The notes under the pieces are model-generated. The model searched no databases. It was not told the DNA's origin and saw only the letters and a list, made by a program, of their open reading frames with translations. 64,000 nt of DNA, from NCBI RefSeq assembly GCF_000364445.2, contig NZ_CP043538.1, positions 2,239,612 through 2,303,611 on the forward strand, written 5' to 3'. Each line of letters opens with the position of its first letter. Position 1 is the stretch's first letter. This stretch comes from Methylobacterium mesophilicum SR1.6/6 (lineage in GTDB: Bacteria; Pseudomonadota; Alphaproteobacteria; Rhizobiales; Beijerinckiaceae). This document shows positions 25,994 through 35,042 of this stretch, piece by piece. The position numbers and the translations under genes were made by a program.

Positions 25994-27024
25994 CTACCAG
26001 GTCGTCGGCTTCGGGTTGCGCTCGTCGAACCCCTTCTGGTGCCAGTAGGGGTAGATCGGCGTCTCCTGGCTTGCCGCATCGAGGCGGGCGACCTGTTCGG
26101 GCGTCAGCCTCCAGCCGAGGGCGCCGAGATTCTGCTTCAGCTGCTCCTCCGTCCGGGCTTGACCACGATGTTGCACACGGTCGGACGAGCCAGAAGCCAG
26201 TTGAGCGCCACCTGCGCCACGGTCTTGCCGGTCTCGGCCGCCACGGCGTCGAGGGCGTCCACCACGCTGAAAAGGGCCTCGTCGGAGACCGGCGGTCCGC
26301 CCTCGGCGCCCCCGGCGGCGATGCGGCCGCTCTGGTTGGCCTGTCCCCGACGGATCTTGCCGGTGAGGCGGCCCCAGCCGAGCGGGCTCCAGACCATCAG
26401 GCCGACGCCCTGGTCGATGCCGAGCGGCATCAGCTCCCACTCGTAGTGGCGGCCGATCAGCGAATAGTAGCCCTGATAGGCCACGTAGCGGGCCAGCCCG
26501 TAGCGCTCTGAGGTGGCGAGCGCCTTCATGAGCTGCCATCCCGAGAAGTTCGAGGCGCCGATGTAGCCGATCTTGCCCGCCCGCGTGAGATCGTCGAGCG
26601 CCCGCAGGGTCTCGTCCACGGGGGTCACCGCGTCGAAGCCGTGCATGAAGTAGATGTCGATATGATCGGTGCCGAGCCGCTTCAGGCTGGCCTCGCAGGC
26701 GCGGACCAGATGGTAGCGCGAGGAGCCCACTTGGTTCAGGTCGTCGCTGAACCGGAAGGTCGCCTTCGTGGAGATCAGCGCCCGCTCGCGCTTTCCCTTG
26801 AGGGCCTGCCCCAGGATCTCCTCCGACGCGCCACCCGAGTAGATGTCGGCCGTGTCGAAGAAGTTGACGCCGGAATCGACGCAGAGGTCGACCATGCGGG
26901 TCGCCTCGGCCACGTCCGTCTGGCCCCAGCGCTCGAAGAACGCATTCGTCCCGCCGAAGGTGCCGGTGCCGAAGCTGAGCACCGGCACGGTGAGGCCGGA
27001 ACGTCCGAACTGCCTGTATTCCAT
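25994..27024 (-). pseudogene. Aldo/keto reductase with a C-terminal frameshift
   Basis: This encodes a NADPH-dependent aldo/keto reductase of the YdjG/AKR11-like group: MEYRQFGRSGLTVPVLSFGT, VNFFDTADIYSGG (catalytic Asp and Tyr), IDIYFMHGFD (catalytic His), YIGASNFSGWQ. The reading frame is intact to about 26157. There PTVCNIVV runs into a short unrelated end and a TGA, while the missing C-terminus (ARTEEQLKQNL...PTTW, stop at 25994) continues in the next frame. Restoring one base, probably in AAGCCCGG, would give a full protein of about 343 residues. It is either a recent pseudogene or a sequencing error. Confidence 0.8.
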
Positions 27025-27159
27025 CAGGTCCTCCGAGCGATCACGCGCGCCGCGGATGGTGCGCAAGACGGTCTAACACGGTCACAGGCCCCGGTTTTCC
27101 CAGCCGGGGGCAGACCTGCCGTGCGCGGGAGGCTGCCGGCACCGTCGCAGCCCCGATGA

Positions 27160-28194
27160 TCAGTCTGCCGTCCCGGCAGACCCATCGAGGAAGGTCCGCA
27201 CGGTCTCGCGGAGAAAGGCGGCATCGACCGGATTGGTCGACGGGTTGCCCGCCCGGTGGCCCCAGATGCTCGGGATCGGCCGCAGGATGGCATCGCGCAG
27301 GTGCGGGAGTTCGGCGGCGTTGTCGGCGACGCGGAAATAGAGATCGGTCTCCCCCGGCATCAGCAGCAGCCGGGCCGCGATCGCGCCGAGCGCCCGCGTC
27401 AGGTCGCCGCCGAAGCGCGGGTCGCGGCTGATGTCGCCCGCTTCCCAGGTGCACAGCTGCGCGTACAGGTCGGCGGCGCGGCGGCGGGCGAAGCGCTCTT
27501 CCCAGTCGGTGCGGAGGAAGGTGTCGAGGTCCGGCGCGCCGCAGGCGGTGCGGTGCAGGTCCGCCCGGTAGAAATCCTGGCTGAGCCCCCAGCCCGCGTA
27601 GATGCGCGCAAAGGCCCGCAGCGCGGCCACGGGCTCGGCCGCGAAGCGTCCGGCGCCGCGATGCTCCGGTGCCCCTTCCAGAACCGCCATCAGCCCCTTC
27701 AGGAAGACCCGGTTGTGGGTGGCGGTGCGGGCGCTGCCGCAGTTGATCACCGCGCGGGCGACGTCGTCGGCAAACAGGGCCGCCCAATGGTAGGCCTGCT
27801 GTGCCCCCATGGACCAGCCGTAGACGGCGTGCAGGCGCTTGATCCCCCAGACCTCCGCGAGCAGGCGGCGCTGCGCGTGGACGTTGTCCCAGGCGGTGAC
27901 GAGGCCGGGCCAGTCCGGCGTGTTCGACGGGCTCGACGACAATCCGTTGCCGAACATATCCGGGATGACGATGAACCAGCGACCCGGATCGAGCACCCCA
28001 TCGGGCCCGATCAGCCATTCGAGATCCGGATGCTGGGCCGAGTAGCTCGTCGGGTAGAGCACGACGTTGTCGCGGGCGGGGGACAGCGTCCCGTGCGTCT
28101 TCCACCGCAGATGCGCGCCCGGCAACACCGCACCCGATTGAAGGGGCAGATCGCCGAGGTCGAACGTCCCGGTCGCCGTCGCCCAGCCGGTCAC
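27160..28194 (-). CDS. Alpha/beta-fold hydrolase, homoserine acetyltransferase-like
   Basis: This 344-residue serine hydrolase or acyltransferase-fold protein has the nucleophile elbow YGWSMGAQQAYHWA near 126. The MetX-like N-terminus includes RWKTHGTLSPARDNVVLYPTSY and later DMFGNGLSSSPSNT. A C-terminal PSIWGHRAG segment likely supplies the catalytic His. Similar proteins are usually annotated as alpha/beta fold hydrolases; acetyltransferase activity is not assured. The start is GTG 28194. It lies 135 bp from the aldo/keto reductase, transcribed the same way. Confidence 0.88.
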   Translation of the reverse strand: MTGWATATGTFDLGDLPLQSGAVLPGAHLRWKTHGTLSPARDNVVLYPTSYSAQHPDLEWLIGPDGVLDPGRWFIVIPDMFGNGLSSSPSNTPDWPGLVTAWDNVHAQRRLLAEVWGIKRLHAVYGWSMGAQQAYHWAALFADDVARAVINCGSARTATHNRVFLKGLMAVLEGAPEHRGAGRFAAEPVAALRAFARIYAGWGLSQDFYRADLHRTACGAPDLDTFLRTDWEERFARRRAADLYAQLCTWEAGDISRDPRFGGDLTRALGAIAARLLLMPGETDLYFRVADNAAELPHLRDAILRPIPSIWGHRAGNPSTNPVDAAFLRETVRTFLDGSAGTAD

Positions 28195-28468
28195 AGGCTC
28201 GACCCCGGGATCGAGCCCCAGAAGCCGGAGACCGAACGCCCCGCGGGGCGTGTGCGCCGTGCCGCGTCCGCCAGCCGGTAGGTCGGGCGTGGAGCGTCGT
28301 CGGGGAGCGTGGGGCGCGTGCGCATCGTCTCAATGAGCGCCTGCTGACGCACCCCGGTCAAGGGGCGCGGTCTGGTCAGGTCACGCCGCCTCACTCATCG
28401 CGCGACTCCGTCAGCCGATCGCCGCGGCGTGGAAGCACCGCCGCCCTGCGCGAGCAATTTACAACTTG

Positions 28469-28481
28469 CAGGTGATACCTG
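28469..28481. promoter_or_regulatory. Palindrome CAGGT-gat-ACCTG
   Basis: This perfect 5-3-5 dyad lies 13 bp before ATG 28495. It sits in a short AT-richer stretch between divergent genes. It may be an operator for the small membrane gene; the binding protein is unknown. Confidence 0.35.
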
Positions 28482-28494
28482 TGACAGGCGTTGC

Positions 28495-28809
28495 ATGATG
28501 CCTGGTCGGTCGAGCCGCATCATGATCCTGATCGCGCGCGCGTCTCTCGGGGGCGCCGTGGCGCTCAGCGCGCGCTGGCATCACGGTTTCGTTCTGGCTC
28601 TCGCAGCAGCCCCCCTGGGCGGCAATCTGGCCGTCGTCTCGGCGGCGCTGCTGCTCGCCCTGCGCGTGCGGATGATCGCGACATCGCATGTCGGGTGGGC
28701 GGCACGTCCGTCCGCCGAGGTGAAGGATCCGGCCGGCCGAGTGGCGGCGACTGCGCAGAGCCGCATCAGGGCGCCTGCGGCTTCCCCCGTCCCTGCCGTT
28801 CCGCGATGA
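28495..28809 (+). CDS. Possible small membrane protein (104 aa)
   Basis: The N-terminal 65 residues hold two hydrophobic segments (MILIARASLGGAVAL and FVLALAAAPLGGNLAVVSAALLLAL), followed by an Ala/Pro/Arg-rich cytoplasmic tail. The 3' end overlaps the convergent EamA gene by 44 bp, so the true C-terminus may differ. No family was recognised. The membrane part has good codon bias; the tail could be a shadow. Confidence 0.4.
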   Translation: MMPGRSSRIMILIARASLGGAVALSARWHHGFVLALAAAPLGGNLAVVSAALLLALRVRMIATSHVGWAARPSAEVKDPAGRVAATAQSRIRAPAASPVPAVPR

Positions 28810-29710
28810 AGATCCCGCCGAGAACGAGCGCGAGGGCCACGGCGTTGTCCAGTCGGAACGGTTCGCCGACAAGGGCGACGGCGAGGATTGCGCCGAAGAC
28901 TGGCAGCAGGTTGACGAAGATCCCAGCTCGATTTGGACCGATCAATTCGACGCCTTGCATGAACCAGAGCTGAGAGATCAGTGACGGTCCGAGGCCGACG
29001 TAAACGACGATCACCCAGCCCAGCGCCGTCGGCGCCACCAAGTGACCGCGAGCCCACTCGATCGCCACCAGGGGCAGTGACGTCACGAACGCCACCGCCG
29101 CCATGGCGGCGAAGAAGGTGATCCCGGAGACTGCGGGCCGACCGCGCAACGCCACGGTGTAGCCCGCGTAGAAGACGCAGGCGACGAGCATGAAGACGTC
29201 GCCCGTGTTGAAGGCCATCGTGCGCAGCACGCCAAGGTCGCCGTGGGACGCTGCGACGACGACCCCGAGGAGGGTGACCGTGACACCGACGATCTGCATG
29301 GATCCGACCGGTGTCCGGTACACGAAACGGCTGCAGATCAAGACAAGGACGGGAATTGCACCCTGGATGAGAGCGAGATTGGCCGCGCTCGTGTAGGTCC
29401 CGGAGACGTAGAAGAGGGCGTTGAACGCGGTGTAGCCGCAGCCGCCCATGAGGAGGATCCGGCGCCAGCTCGGCAGCAGAATCCGCCACTCGCGGGAAAC
29501 GCGTCGACCGGCGAGCGGGACAAGCGCGAGGCAGGCGACGAGCCAGCGCAAACCCGTGAGTGCCAACGGTGACACCTGGCCGACAGCCCATTTGCTGGCG
29601 ACGGCATTTCCAGCCCAGACCAAGGCGGTCAACGTCAGAAGCACGTAGGCGCGTGTCGCATCGGCAGAGCCTTCTGCCGACTTGATCGACGGAGGTCGAC
29701 GATAGACCAT
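28766..29710 (-). CDS. EamA/DMT-family transporter
   Basis: This 314-residue drug/metabolite transporter has ten predicted membrane segments in two EamA repeats (about 20-155 and 165-305). Typical features are ALVWAGNAVASKWAVGQVSP in repeat 1 and LGPSLISQLWFMQGVELIGPNRAGIF in repeat 2. It probably exports metabolites or amino acids across the inner membrane; the substrate is unknown. ATG 29710 is followed by a 22-residue cytoplasmic tail. Confidence 0.92.
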   Translation of the reverse strand: MVYRRPPSIKSAEGSADATRAYVLLTLTALVWAGNAVASKWAVGQVSPLALTGLRWLVACLALVPLAGRRVSREWRILLPSWRRILLMGGCGYTAFNALFYVSGTYTSAANLALIQGAIPVLVLICSRFVYRTPVGSMQIVGVTVTLLGVVVAASHGDLGVLRTMAFNTGDVFMLVACVFYAGYTVALRGRPAVSGITFFAAMAAVAFVTSLPLVAIEWARGHLVAPTALGWVIVVYVGLGPSLISQLWFMQGVELIGPNRAGIFVNLLPVFGAILAVALVGEPFRLDNAVALALVLGGIFIAERQGRGKPQAP

Positions 29711-30082
29711 GCGCGCCCTTCAGCGTCGCGACGTGAGCAGAGCAGGCCTGCGGCTCGACGCGCTGCGGCCACTGCCGGGGGCCGTCTGCGGCCCGCCGGA
29801 CCACCGGCGCTGCGCCGGATCGGGCGCTCGCCGCTCGCCGACCTCGGAGATGCCCGGCATTCGACCACCTGACCGGTTCCGCGCTCCGCGATCGCAGGAT
29901 GCGTGCACTTCGCAGAGATCGGCGACGGCGCATGCCGCATCGGCCATGATCATGCGCATGGGCGCCGCGATCGCATGGCAGTGGTCCACACGCAACAGTT
30001 GCAATAAATCATAGTTTCTTCTTGAGGTTTCAAACGCGCATCCGTTACCTATCCCGGCCTTCCGACTGACGCAGGTGGCGCA
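29711..30082. other. Intergenic region between divergent genes
   Basis: About 370 bp separate the EamA gene from the PAS gene. The right end (29985-30060) is AT-richer and includes GTTGCAATAAATCATAG, probably the promoter of the PAS gene. No gene is supported. Confidence 0.55.
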
Positions 30083-30691
30083 ATGCCGAAAACCAGATCC
30101 CTCGGAGTTCAGCCTAGTCCGGACACGTTCCAGCACGCGCTCGATGCCCTCGATGTCATCGGACGGTGGGCGTGGGATGCCGCGACGGATCGCGTGCGTT
30201 CGGATGCGTTCGTCGCGCTGCTGTTCAACCTGCTCCCCGAGGAAGCCGAGGATGGTGTCCCGCTGTCGTCGTTCGTCGATGGTATCCATGCCGATGATCG
30301 AGACCGGGTCCTCGCACTGGTTCGGCGAAGCGCGCAAGAGGGGAGCACGTATCTCACGGAGTACCGCGTGAACTCGATCGACGGGCGCACCCGGTGGGTG
30401 CTGGCGCGCGGGCGCTTCACGAGCGATGCGGATGGCAGGCCCCTGGTCGGCAGCGGGATCCTCGTCGACATCAGCCGGATGCGGATGAGCGAGGGGACGT
30501 TCAACGAGGCGGAGAGCGTTCCGGAGGAGGCGCCCCTCGATCGTGCCGCCGATCACGCCATCGCCGCACAACAGTCGATCGCCGAGATGTCGGATCCGGC
30601 CTTGAAGGTCTTGGCAGATGCGCTGCTGATCGCCTTGGGCCGCAAGTTGGCGCAGCGGGCGGTTCAGGACCGACGCCGGCACATGAACTGA
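30083..30691 (+). CDS. Short PAS-domain protein (202 aa) with helical tail
   Basis: A single PAS-3-type fold (about 18-130) is recognisable by IGRWAWDAATDRVRSD, FVDGIHADDRDRVLALV and YRVNSIDGRTRWVLARGR. No kinase, cyclase or HTH domain follows. Instead the C-terminus (about 150-195) is helical and ends SDPALKVLADALLIALGRKLAQ. That tail recurs in the PAS protein at 35043 and in the small protein after luxI. It is probably a sensor that acts by protein contact; partner and ligand are unknown. Confidence 0.85.
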   Translation: MPKTRSLGVQPSPDTFQHALDALDVIGRWAWDAATDRVRSDAFVALLFNLLPEEAEDGVPLSSFVDGIHADDRDRVLALVRRSAQEGSTYLTEYRVNSIDGRTRWVLARGRFTSDADGRPLVGSGILVDISRMRMSEGTFNEAESVPEEAPLDRAADHAIAAQQSIAEMSDPALKVLADALLIALGRKLAQRAVQDRRRHMN

Positions 30692-31001
30692 GCGCGTCTC
30701 GACCGACAGGAAGCGGCCTCGCCAGAAATCGTCAGGGCGCATCCCGCGCGGACCGTGCGCCGGCAGCCGTCCCGATTGGTCAGCCAGCGGACGCACCGTC
30801 AGTGGAACTTGACGCATGTAGACGACAGGTCATCGTAGCCCGTCGCTGCAACGCGGCTCGCACGATCCCGACAAGCCTCGTTCTGAACGGCGAACGGGCG
30901 AAGCTTTTCATCCGTCCAAGACTGAAAGGGACGGTATCCAAGCGCAATCGCGCGCGGGACCGATCACAGACAATTCGGCTGGGCGCCCGAGAGTATCCCG
31001 G
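30692..31001 (+). other. Intergenic region, no gene seen
   Basis: About 310 bp lie between two PAS genes. The frame of the downstream PAS gene stays open back to a TAG at 30819 but has no ATG or GTG in it, so the gene is started at 31002. Confidence 0.5.
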
Positions 31002-31556
31002 ATGATTTTCGTGGCGAATGCCGATGGCGGAGTAAGTTACGTCAGCCCCGAATGGAGCGCCTTCACGGGCCAAGCGGCCGCCGAGGCGGTGGAGCATGGC
31101 TGGTCTCGCTGCCTCCACGCCGACGACTTCGCGGGCGCCACGAGTTTCCTGCGGACGGCCCTCGATCAGCAGAGCGAGTACACCCTCAACGCCCGCCTTC
31201 GCCGTACCGATGGGAGCTACACCTGGGTGGTGATCGGGGCTGTTCCGTCCTACGGGCCGCCCGCGCGGACATTCCTCGGGTTTCTCGGCTCGATCACCGA
31301 GGTGGCTCACGACACCACCATGCCTCCAACCGTCCGTGGGACACTCGCACGGTTCGTTCCGCCTCCGATGAATCCCGCGACACCGCCGGGTTCCGTCCTG
31401 GAGGCTGTTGCGGACCATCTCCTGATGGCACACGGGCTGATCGAGGAAGACGGCGCCAAGGAGCTGCTGCCAACCCTGCGACAGGCCTTGGCGGTGGCCG
31501 GTCGCCTGCTGGCACGTGGTATGACCGCAGACGTCCCGAGTGATCGCATCCACTGA
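31002..31556 (+). CDS. Short PAS-domain protein (184 aa)
   Basis: One PAS fold (about 1-100) is present: SYVSPEWSAFTGQAAAEAVEHGW, then CLHADDFAGATSFL and RLRRTDGSYTWVVIGAVPSY. The C-terminal 75 residues are a linker and a helical tail with ELLPTLRQALAVAGRLLAR, loosely like the tails of the other two PAS proteins here. ATG 31002 is the first start in an open frame, so the N-terminus may be incomplete. It probably works as a stand-alone sensor; no effector domain is fused. Confidence 0.82.
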   Translation: MIFVANADGGVSYVSPEWSAFTGQAAAEAVEHGWSRCLHADDFAGATSFLRTALDQQSEYTLNARLRRTDGSYTWVVIGAVPSYGPPARTFLGFLGSITEVAHDTTMPPTVRGTLARFVPPPMNPATPPGSVLEAVADHLLMAHGLIEEDGAKELLPTLRQALAVAGRLLARGMTADVPSDRIH

Positions 31557-31786
31557 AGCTGATCGCGGTCTGCCTCGCGCCCGTCGCCTCGCTCGGGTCG
31601 GTTGGCCCCCTCGAACGCCCTGCGAGTGCAGGAGCCCCGAGCAGCATCATCCCCGTCGCGATGGCAGCCGTCGTCGGCTGATTCATCGCGGTCGCGTTGC
31701 TGTGGCAGCAACTGGTGTCGACGGCGTTGCTGCTCAGCCGGCTCGCTGGAAGCGCAGCAGCAATCGCAGTCATCCTCGGGTTCTGA
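31553..31786 (+). pseudogene. Remnant of a small membrane-protein ORF
   Basis: One frame from 31553 reads like a hydrophobic protein (LKLIAVCLAPVASLGSVG ... IAVALLWQQLVSTALLL ... AIAVILGF) and stops at 31784-31786. It has no start codon and carries an in-frame TGA at 31679. It is either a decayed gene or chance. The 210 bp after it hold no gene but a promoter-like motif. Confidence 0.3.
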
Positions 31787-31919
31787 TTGGTGAGCATGTT
31801 CGTGCCATGCATGCCGAATTCGCGTTGAGACAGCACCGGTACTGCCCCCCGAGAATGAGCGCTCCCGAAGCCGAGCGCTCTCGCAAAACTTTGCTCAATA
31901 GTTGTCTTTCTGTCAATTG

Positions 31920-31939
31920 ATGCAACTTTTGATTAGCAT
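31920..31939 (+). promoter_or_regulatory. 20-bp upstream motif shared with the MHYT gene
   Basis: ATGCAACTTTTGATTAGCAT matches ATGCAACTTCTAATTAGTAT at 39184-39203 in 17 of 20 positions. Both lie 45-60 bp before a start codon (tadE here, the MHYT-GGDEF-EAL gene there), in locally AT-rich DNA. It may be a promoter element or a common regulator site. Confidence 0.4.
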
Positions 31940-31997
31940 CTGAACGCCACCATGGGTTGTGCAGCCCGCAGGCTGCGCGATTCGCGGAGGGCGGCCC

Positions 31998-32444
31998 ATG
32001 GCTTTGCGGCGTTTGCTTCGGCGCGGCCTGCGTTCGGCGTGGCTCTGTGACCGGGGTGGCTCGGCGGTGGAATTCGCCCTGATCGCCCCCGTAGTCCTGC
32101 TCCTCTTCGCCGGTATCACGGTGTTCGGGATCTGCCTCGGGGCCGCCAACAACTTGCGGCAGATCGCTGCCGAGGCGGCGCGTGCTTCCGTGGCCGGGGT
32201 CACGGATTCGGAACGCGCGACCCTGGCCCAGAACACGGTCGATCGGAACCTCGCCTCCGGGGCGATGTTCCGGCCGGGCAGCGTGGCCGTTCAGGTCGGA
32301 CCGGATCCCAACGACGCCACGATCTACACCGTCACCATCACGCTCGACACGACAAGCCTGGGAATCAACGCCTTCTCGCGCCTGCTCCCGATGCTGCCCA
32401 CCCTGCTGCGCAGCACGGTGAGCGTACGGAAGGGAGGCCTATGA
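31998..32444 (+). CDS. TadE-family pilus assembly protein
   Basis: This 148-residue pseudopilin-like TadE protein of the Flp/Tad pilus class has N-terminal GGSAVEFALIAPVVLLLFAGI, with the conserved Glu processed by the TadV-type peptidase and a single membrane helix. ATG 31998 follows GGAGGGCGGCCC. It overlaps the next gene by four bases (ATGA). No other tad genes are nearby, so it belongs to an accessory TadE/TadG pair. Confidence 0.9.
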   Translation: MALRRLLRRGLRSAWLCDRGGSAVEFALIAPVVLLLFAGITVFGICLGAANNLRQIAAEAARASVAGVTDSERATLAQNTVDRNLASGAMFRPGSVAVQVGPDPNDATIYTVTITLDTTSLGINAFSRLLPMLPTLLRSTVSVRKGGL

Positions 32445-34120
32445 GCAGAGCGCGGCCGCAGCGCAGGTTTTGGCGGTTCGGAGCCGAGCGCGGTGGCAAC
32501 GTTGCAATCCTGATCGCCCTCGGCAGCGCGCTGCTGATGGGCGCGGGCGCGATCGGCATCGATCTCGGCATCGTCTTCCAGGCTCGGCGCAAGGCACAGG
32601 GTGCCGTCGACGTCGCCGCCATGCTTGCCGCAGCCAATCCCGCTCGGGCCGACACGCTGGCCCGGCAGTCGCTCTCCGACAACGGCTACAGTACGGGCAG
32701 TCCCATCGCCGTGACGGCGGGTGCTTATGCCGCGAGGGCTCAAGTCGCACCCGCCGATCGCTTCCAATCCGGCGCATCGCCAGCCAACGCCGTCCGGGTG
32801 GCGCTCCAGACCTCGGCGCGCACCCACTTCGCGCGCGTGCTCGGCCTTGCGCCCGTCGTGCCGATCCGGGTCACCGGCACGGCGGCTCAAGCGCAGTTCG
32901 CCACCTTCTCGATCGGGTCAGGCACGGTCGCGTTGAACGGCGGCATCGCCAACGCCCTGCTTGGCGCCCTGCTCGGCACGCGGTTGTCGCTCAGCGTGAT
33001 GGATTACAACGCCCTCGCGGGCGCGCGCGTGGATGCGTTCCGCTTCCTCGACGCGCTCGCCACCAGCCTCAACCTGCAGGCAGCGAGCTACAACGACATC
33101 CTCCAGTCGAACGCCAGTGTTGGTCAGGTCGTATCGGCTCTCCAGGTCGCGGCCCGCGGCGAACTGAACGCGGCGCCGGTCCTCAGCGCGCTCGGCACGC
33201 TGCTCGGCAACCTGACCGGGTCGGCAGGCGCCGGAGCGACAGTGCCGCTCGCGCAGATCGTCGACCTGGGCGACGCCGCCAATCTCGGGCCGGCACGCGG
33301 CAGCGCGGGCCCCAAGGTCCCGCTGCTCAACCTCATCACCGACGCCGCTTCAGTGGCCAACGGGCAGCGCCAGATCTCGGTCGATCTCGGTGCCAGCCTC
33401 GCCGGGCTTCTCTCCGCGCGGGTGACGCTCGCCGTCGGCGAGCGCCGGCAGAGTTCGAGCTGGGTCCAGCCCGGTACCAGCAACGCCACCATCCACACCG
33501 CGCAGACGCGCCTGCTGATCGAGGTGACGATCACGGCGCCGCTGGGCCTGGGCACCATCAACCTGCCCATCTACGCCGAGGTCGCTCCAGCGACGGCCAC
33601 GCTGAAATCGGTGACCTGCCCCTGGTCGGATCCGAGCCAGCGCAAGGTGACGATCGACGCTCAGCCGGGTCTTCTCACGCTGGCGGTCGCCAAAGTGCCC
33701 TACTCCGCGATCGCGGTCGGGGCAGCCACGCCGGACCTGTCCCAACCCGCGCCCCTGATCAACCTGCCGTTGATCTGGGTCAAGGCACTGGCGCGAACGA
33801 CCGTCGCGCCGGCGAACCCGCAGACCCTCACCTTCTCGGATATCGACATCGCCAACCAAGTCACCCGCACCGTCACTTCGACCGGCCTCACCACGTCGCT
33901 GACCGGCAGCCTGATCCAGAGCCTCAACCTGAGCGTCGACGGCCAGGATCTGGTGCTCCTGACGCTTCTGAAGCCGCTGCTCCTCCCCGTGCTCTCGGCA
34001 GTGACGCCGACGCTCGACCTCATCCTCGACAATGTGCTGAAGCTGCTCGGCGTCCGTCTGGGTTACGTAGACGTGACGGTCGACGGTACCCGGTGCGATC
34101 AGGCTGTCCTCGTGCAGTGA
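32441..34120 (+). CDS. TadG-like membrane-anchored protein
   Basis: This 559-residue partner of TadE begins with a positively charged N-terminus, then GGNVAILIALGSALLMGAGAIGIDLG, the TadG N-terminal (DUF2134-type) membrane helix. ARRKAQGAVDVAAMLAA follows. The remainder is a long Ala/Leu/Thr-rich extracytoplasmic region. It has a Cys in SVTCPWSDPSQRKVT near 400 and another near the end (TRCDQAVLVQ), which could form a disulfide. Coupled translation with tadE points to one surface complex. Confidence 0.85.
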   Translation: MSRARPQRRFWRFGAERGGNVAILIALGSALLMGAGAIGIDLGIVFQARRKAQGAVDVAAMLAAANPARADTLARQSLSDNGYSTGSPIAVTAGAYAARAQVAPADRFQSGASPANAVRVALQTSARTHFARVLGLAPVVPIRVTGTAAQAQFATFSIGSGTVALNGGIANALLGALLGTRLSLSVMDYNALAGARVDAFRFLDALATSLNLQAASYNDILQSNASVGQVVSALQVAARGELNAAPVLSALGTLLGNLTGSAGAGATVPLAQIVDLGDAANLGPARGSAGPKVPLLNLITDAASVANGQRQISVDLGASLAGLLSARVTLAVGERRQSSSWVQPGTSNATIHTAQTRLLIEVTITAPLGLGTINLPIYAEVAPATATLKSVTCPWSDPSQRKVTIDAQPGLLTLAVAKVPYSAIAVGAATPDLSQPAPLINLPLIWVKALARTTVAPANPQTLTFSDIDIANQVTRTVTSTGLTTSLTGSLIQSLNLSVDGQDLVLLTLLKPLLLPVLSAVTPTLDLILDNVLKLLGVRLGYVDVTVDGTRCDQAVLVQ

Positions 34121-34558
34121 AGCGGCGGGCGACGACACGATGCGCCGAACGGTATGCGCCAGTCCCGCCGCTTGCACCCGCGCAACCCGAGCGCACATGC
34201 CCTGGCCGGAGGGTGGGTCGGTGTCCCGCTCTCGACTGGCGAGGTTGGCGGTCCGTCGTGAAGCAATCCGATGAAGGCGCGATCGGGCAACGGTCCTGCC
34301 GGTCTCAGGGGTGCGTAAGGCGCCTTTTTCACGCAGCCATTCGCGAGCGCGCGAACGTAATAGTCCCGATCGCCGCGCATCGCACCGAAGCGAGCCATTG
34401 ATCTTATCGTTATCGCTCGATGACTGAGGAAAGCTCCGCATTGAGCGGGTCGCAGCGCCCCGAATATTTTCAACACTCAGGAGCCTGAGAATGGCGCCCC
34501 TAAAGCAGATCAGTCCCTTGTACCGACAGTTACTTTGAAATCCACAGTGGTCGATGTC
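34121..34558. other. Intergenic region, no gene seen
   Basis: The first half is GC-rich with only shadow frames. From about 34320 the sequence turns AT-richer. It leads into the promoter-like element before the truncated XRE gene. Confidence 0.55.
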
Positions 34559-34587
34559 TTGGACTTGCAACCTAGGCGTGTTATACG
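34559..34587 (+). promoter_or_regulatory. Sigma-70-like promoter before the truncated XRE gene
   Basis: TTGGAC (34559-34564) and TATACG (34582-34587) are separated by 17 bp, and the gene starts 73 bp further on. The match is good for a high-GC alphaproteobacterium but is unconfirmed. Confidence 0.4.
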
Positions 34588-34659
34588 CTAGTGAGCGGAT
34601 CGCACCATGCCCGGTGATGCTCCCTCGTGGCGTTGTCGGGTATACGAACGGAGGCCGCG

Positions 34660-34992
34660 GTGGAGTCGAAAATGCAGTCGTCCGCCCACTCCGAGCACAA
34701 GGAACACCGGCAGGACGAGGTCCAACACAGTCCGGTCACGACCAAGAATTCGGCGAGCGGTCGACTTCTGGGCCGGATCGCGGAAGCGCTTCAAGTCCCG
34801 CCGGTCGTGCTGTACGGACCGGCCACGGCTGTCACGTCATTCAGGCGGGCCAACCGCGACGACGACTTCAGCCCCGACATCGACCTCGATCATGACTGCT
34901 TGGCTCTGCTGGACGCCTACAGGCGTATCCGTGATCCGCAGACGCGACAGCGCCTTCTCACCCTCGCAGAGGCCGCCGGTCAAGAAGCCTGA
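34660..34992 (+). CDS. Truncated XRE-like protein (110 aa)
   Basis: The first 35 residues are a polar His/Glu/Gln-rich segment. Then LLGRIAEALQVPPVVLYGP matches the end of an XRE HTH, and CLALLDAYRRIRDPQTRQRLLTLAEAA is the C-terminal helix seen in alphaproteobacterial XRE regulators. The DNA-recognition part is absent. GTG 34660 is chosen because GGAGG lies five bases upstream. It is paralogous to the proteins at 6332 and 35788, and a PAS gene lies directly downstream on the other strand. It may be a regulator partner rather than a DNA binder. Confidence 0.75.
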   Translation: MESKMQSSAHSEHKEHRQDEVQHSPVTTKNSASGRLLGRIAEALQVPPVVLYGPATAVTSFRRANRDDDFSPDIDLDHDCLALLDAYRRIRDPQTRQRLLTLAEAAGQEA

Positions 34993-35042
34993 GACGCTTC
35001 TCCGCTGCGGACGAGGTCAGGCATGCGGCCTGAACGCTGCGG

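Noticed and set aside
32470..34401. A 643-codon frame overlapping the TadG-like gene in another phase
   Set aside because: Arg/Pro/Gly-rich shadow; the TadG-like frame is coupled to tadE by a four-base overlap and has a membrane helix.
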